Source: Prostheceraeus crozeri (Eukaryota > Platyhelminthes > Polycladida > Euryleptidae). Taken from it: DNA of 64,000 nt. A model generated the notes under the pieces. It was given only the letters and a program-made list of their open reading frames with translations, was not told the origin of the DNA and ran no database searches. The position numbers were made by a program, and so were the translations under genes. This document shows positions 60,511-64,000 of the stretch, one piece after another. The stretch lies in assembly GCA_907163375.1 (NCBI GenBank), contig CAJQUW010007910.1, forward strand, positions 1-64,000, read 5' to 3'. Within the stretch, counting starts at the first letter, position 1. Every line of letters begins with the position of its first letter.

Positions 60511-60676
60511 TTATAAGGTCCCCATCAAGCTCCTAAGCTCCGATTCGCTTGCACCTGTGTCATGCAGACTTCCAACGAAGAAAATCCTGTCAGCAATCCA
60601 CCCCACTGTTGGTCCTACAGAATCCTTCATGCAAATAGAATAATTAAATATATGTCTGCGTTTCTCAATTGAATAA
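60511..60676 (-). other. Possible terminal exon, minus strand
   Basis: The minus-strand frame ends KDSVGPTVGWIADRIFFVGS followed by LHDTGASESELRSLMGTL and a stop. Its composition is protein-like and acceptor-like AG dinucleotides lie upstream (for example CTGTAG before GACC), but no partner exon was found. It overlaps no other called feature. Family unknown. Confidence 0.2.
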
Positions 60677-60843
60677 TGGGACATTGCTCTGCGTGATCTA
60701 ATTGTGTTTTTCAAAGCAGCATTTATAGTTTATTACTGCTGAATTAGACGGCATGCTGGTAGTGTGCTAAAGCATCATTGGACAAATACGCAAGAAATTT
60801 CAAGCAATGCCGGCTTGCTCATTGTGTACTTAAATTTACTCAG

Positions 60844-60949
60844 GGTATGGCAGCATTTGGAATAGGAAGTCATGTTGACGTTGACGTTGGGGATGTGAAC
60901 TGGGTCTCATATCACGATTCCAGATATTGGATGAGCGCCGGTCATTCAA
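60844..60949 (+). CDS. Internal exon of an unidentified host gene
   Basis: An acceptor (ACTTAAATTTACTCAG) and a donor (A|GTATGT) bound a 106-base exon that begins in phase 0 and ends in phase 1. It encodes GMAAFGIGSHVDVDVGDVNW followed by VSYHDSRYWMSAGHS. The phase fits the exon at 62589. I do not recognise the family, and upstream exons were not found; they may lie left of here in this flank or be too short to see. Confidence 0.4.
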
Positions 60950-61708
60950 GTATGTTCCCACTTCTTCAATTTCATCATTGAGGATGCAATGCAATATTTG
61001 ATAATTCCAGGAACATGACTACAAATTCGCTTATTTTACCTTAACTCGTTGCCCTGGTTACGATTCAAGCGTAACTTCAATGCGTGCATCATGCGTTTTC
61101 AAATTGCTTAAGGCTTGCTTGCAAAATAGCATGACAGAGAATCAAATCAATAAACTAGAATTGCTGTCGATCTACGGCAGTAGACCTGTAGATATCGACT
61201 GTAATGTGAATCATTTTTCAGTTTACGAGTAGCCTGCACGTAAAATAAAAGTAGCTTTAAAAATGATTTCTAGCATTTAACTAATTGCTGAATTTTGAAA
61301 TTTAACAACAAATAATTGAGATATGTGGTTTTTGGCTATTACAAATTATGTAGGTGGTATTTTTGCAGTAGAATGGATTATGAACAGAAGTTTTAGTACT
61401 ACATAGGGTCGTTTGTAAATACATGTAAGCTTTTAACGTGCTTCTTAATAACACAGCCTGCCTCTTGTACTTCCACAGTGCGATTTCATACCATGCATTT
61501 TGCCATATGGTGGAGACGAAAAAAATCTATTCATCTTACAAATGTATGATAATGCAGATACTCGCAAATGAACAGTATCAGTTACATTTTGACAGTCCCC
61601 TCATCAATTCGTGACTACGTCCTTTGAAGCAACCACGACAGATTCCTGGAGTGATCAATAACTTACATCTGATGAAGAAGTGAAGTGGATAAATGGCCAT
61701 TTTTCCAG

Positions 61709-61884
61709 CTTCGATTGCAGTCCAACCGCAAGCTTCTAGAGATGGTTGTGTTGATCAGTCACCGATCGAAATTTTTGACTGGTTCCATATTAGCGAAAGA
61801 CAGCAAATTCATCTGGAAGAAAGAGTACATGTTAAAGAAAATAATATATTGGTCCATGAGCATACACTTAACATGCACCTCTGA
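61709..61884 (+). other. Possible alternative terminal exon
   Basis: After the acceptor CATTTTTCCAG a frame of 58 codons reads SIAVQPQASRDGCVDQSPIE and on to TGA at 61882. Its entry phase also fits the donor at 60949. A second frame is open through the same stretch and no AATAAA follows closely, so it is less convincing than the exon at 62589. Confidence 0.2.
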
Positions 61885-62588
61885 AAAATAACCTTGAATG
61901 AAAAAGCAGTAGAACATAAATAACTGAATACCAAAAATATTAATGCTTAACATGTGCCTAAGCCTATACTAATAACGCGGAAACTTTAGCTGGAATACAG
62001 GTATCGCTGTCAGAACATGTTGCACTCGTGTAGTAGAATGCGTATATATCGGCTCTGAGCTAAGAAAAAGGCGCCGATGCAAGTAAACAACCGATATATG
62101 AAATGCAAACATGCATATTACACTCATATTTTGAATATTTCTAGCCCATGCTTTGATCAGTTTGTACATACTATGAACATACTCTGACATGTATCGTGCG
62201 GTTACCGGCCCTAGAATGGTACAGGCGCATCCCTGCTTCTCGAAAGAGGAGACTAAAAGGGAACTTTGTGGTACATACTGTTTTCGTTTGAGAGAACCGA
62301 GCGGTAAGATGTAATGTTTATTCACATTAGCGAAGTTAGTGAGACATGACATGCAAACACATTATGTGATTTACAAAGCGGCAATATCAAGGAGCGATAA
62401 AGGATAGCGTTATCAGCATGCAGTCATCTAAAGTGTCAGGTGTGGGCGCGAACAGATGAGCGAGACGTCAAGAGGGCAGACACTTAAGATACCACGGGAC
62501 CACTGCCAATGTCTAACATGCACTTTTGGTGGTTTACCGGTTTCTTTCAAATCTTTTCTTCTCACTTTTCTTTTTTCTTAAAATTCAG

Positions 62589-62716
62589 TGCCGACAGACC
62601 AATTTGACGATGGTCATAGACTCCTAGACATTGGTGGCCTGGACATGAGGCTAATAGTACAAGTGTACAACATGAGGATCAACCTTCCACTGACATTGAC
62701 ATATGATACTTTCTGA
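62589..62716 (+). CDS. 3'-terminal exon of an unidentified host gene
   Basis: A long pyrimidine tract (CTTTTCTTTTTTCTTAAAATTCAG) ends at 62588. The exon starts in phase 1 and encodes PTDQFDDGHRLLDIGGLDMR then LIVQVYNMRINLPLTLTYDTF before TGA at 62714. Joined to the donor at 60949 it gives GHS-M-PTDQ. An AATAAA lies 112 bases after the stop. Family unknown. Confidence 0.5.
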
Positions 62717-62828
62717 TCACTTCTTAGTATCATGTGTTCCAATTATTTACAATTAGTTTATACGATATGTATTACACTCACAGATTGTCGATCACAAATG
62801 CTGTACATGCGGTTCAATTATTAATCCC

Positions 62829-62834
62829 AATAAA
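62829..62834 (+). terminator. Poly(A) signal AATAAA
   Basis: A canonical hexamer placed 112 bases downstream of the TGA at 62714-62716, suitable for the gene ending there. Confidence 0.5.
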
Positions 62835-64000
62835 GTAAGAATTTCCAACTTAACTTCTGAAGAATCTCATTTCACCCATTCTGATCCCATCTATTTGATA
62901 TGATATTCTATCATATTCGAATGAGCAAAAACGAAAGTACACGGTGGTAATCAGAATTCGTGTATATTCCCATTTCTCACATACTTGTAAACTCAGCGTT
63001 TCTTCGATGAGAGCTTCGTTATTTTAGCACAGTGTCATTACTGCGCACAATGACTCGTTCATTTAGAAAGTTTTTATAGACTCAATTGAAGAATGATCCT
63101 GTTATATACTCGTATTTAGCAAATGGATAACCATTTTCACAATCATTTGGACAGATGGAATTCCTAGCGAATGTTTGAAAGAGATTGATGAATAACAGAC
63201 TCTGACTAGGACCTAAAAGAAATTTCTGGTGTAATGAATCCTTCGAAGACAGATGAGAAGCCAACTTCCAACGAAGAATTTATACATCATCGCTTGTGTT
63301 TTGCTGGGAATTCATCCCTCATCATGTACACAAATTTCCATGAAATCGATTGCCTTCATGTCCAGGCCACCATTATAGCGACGTCTTTGCAATGGTACAG
63401 GAAAACGCATATTGAGTATCTCGACATTTTAAAAACCTAACTTTGACAGAGGCGCGAACTGCTGTATTAAGTTATTTGATGGAGGAATGCCAGGTACAAT
63501 TTTCATATCTCATGTACATAACTGCATACCATCTGCTGTCGATATACTTTACTTAGGGATAAAGTGACTTGTCAGTAACCATCTGCCTCAAAATCTATCC
63601 ATTAGAAAGAAAATCCGAAATATATGCAATGAATGTCTATTAGGCCACATACATGGGAGATATGAAAATCTCTCCTAGCTCACTTTTTCTGCTCAACGGA
63701 GATCGATGAACTTCTTTACATTTCAAAAAAATGTTTCTATTTTTGAAAATTAGTATATTTTTCTTACCATATCATCAATATCAAACAATACGACACATTT
63801 GCAGGAAGACAACTGATTGACTAAATGGATTACATGGATTTGTTGATGTCAATTGCCATTACTTTGAGATGATAGCTAATATATTTCAAAAAGTCGGTGA
63901 CATGGCAGCCATCGAATTTTGCGTTTTAGCGATTCTTGGTCAAAATTATGAAAAATAACTCAACCCATTAGGGTCCTTCAGGAAACATTAGGATCCATCG
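62835..64000. other. Right flank, no gene seen
   Basis: The open frame at 63234-63440 has no recognised features and is not called as a gene. Confidence 0.35.

Overview
The window reads as animal nuclear DNA: AT-rich, gene-poor, with split genes carrying GT..AG introns and many eukaryotic transposons (CACTA/EnSpm, piggyBac, Tc1, hAT, a LINE). A marine invertebrate, perhaps a deuterostome, would fit, but nothing in the sequence fixes the species. No rRNA, tRNA, CRISPR array, retrovirus-like or Polinton-like element was recognised.

Layout. 1-8077: a 2.8 kb hAT-like element at the left edge (2-2824), a LINE endonuclease scrap (3678-3770), one intact intronless host gene for a monocarboxylate-transporter-like MFS protein (5095-6513), and small repeat fragments. 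8078-28067: a 20 kb block. 28068-38286: a spacer with no clear gene but at least three short DNA transposons, a tandem duplication, a minisatellite and foldbacks. 38287-58275: a second, almost identical copy of the 20 kb block in the same orientation. 58276-64000: unrelated flank with two phase-compatible exons of an unidentified host gene ending at 62716 and a poly(A) signal at 62829.

The 20 kb block is a nest of transposons. Its oldest recognisable layer is a CACTA/Tnp2-type transposon on the minus strand: a transposase gene (22560 down to 12362) followed by a six-exon accessory gene (11684 down to 8514) that I do not recognise, then an array of AGATTCTG-type subterminal repeats (about 8105-8285). 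The transposase gene is split by a 7.67 kb insertion (13439-21108) with CCCAGTAAACAT termini, AT target duplications and GACGTC-rich ends. That insertion carries a foldback element, a Tc1 deletion derivative (15023-16170), a complete piggyBac element with TTAA duplications (17641-20130) and a long polypurine tract. To the right lie a 290 bp MITE-like element, a 73 bp hAT MITE, a 5'-truncated LINE with (TAA)n tail, and a small exon cut by the block's right edge.

The block duplicated after all these insertions. I saw only seven differences between copies by reading (three substitutions, four indels, one in a CT microsatellite). They have opposite effects: the piggyBac transposase is broken in copy 1 and whole (572 aa) in copy 2, while the LINE frame is open for 757 codons in copy 1 and broken in copy 2. 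Several indels lie in short homopolymers, so read error or assembly duplication must be excluded before biology is inferred. The best candidates for something undescribed are the accessory gene and the large non-autonomous CCC-ended element.
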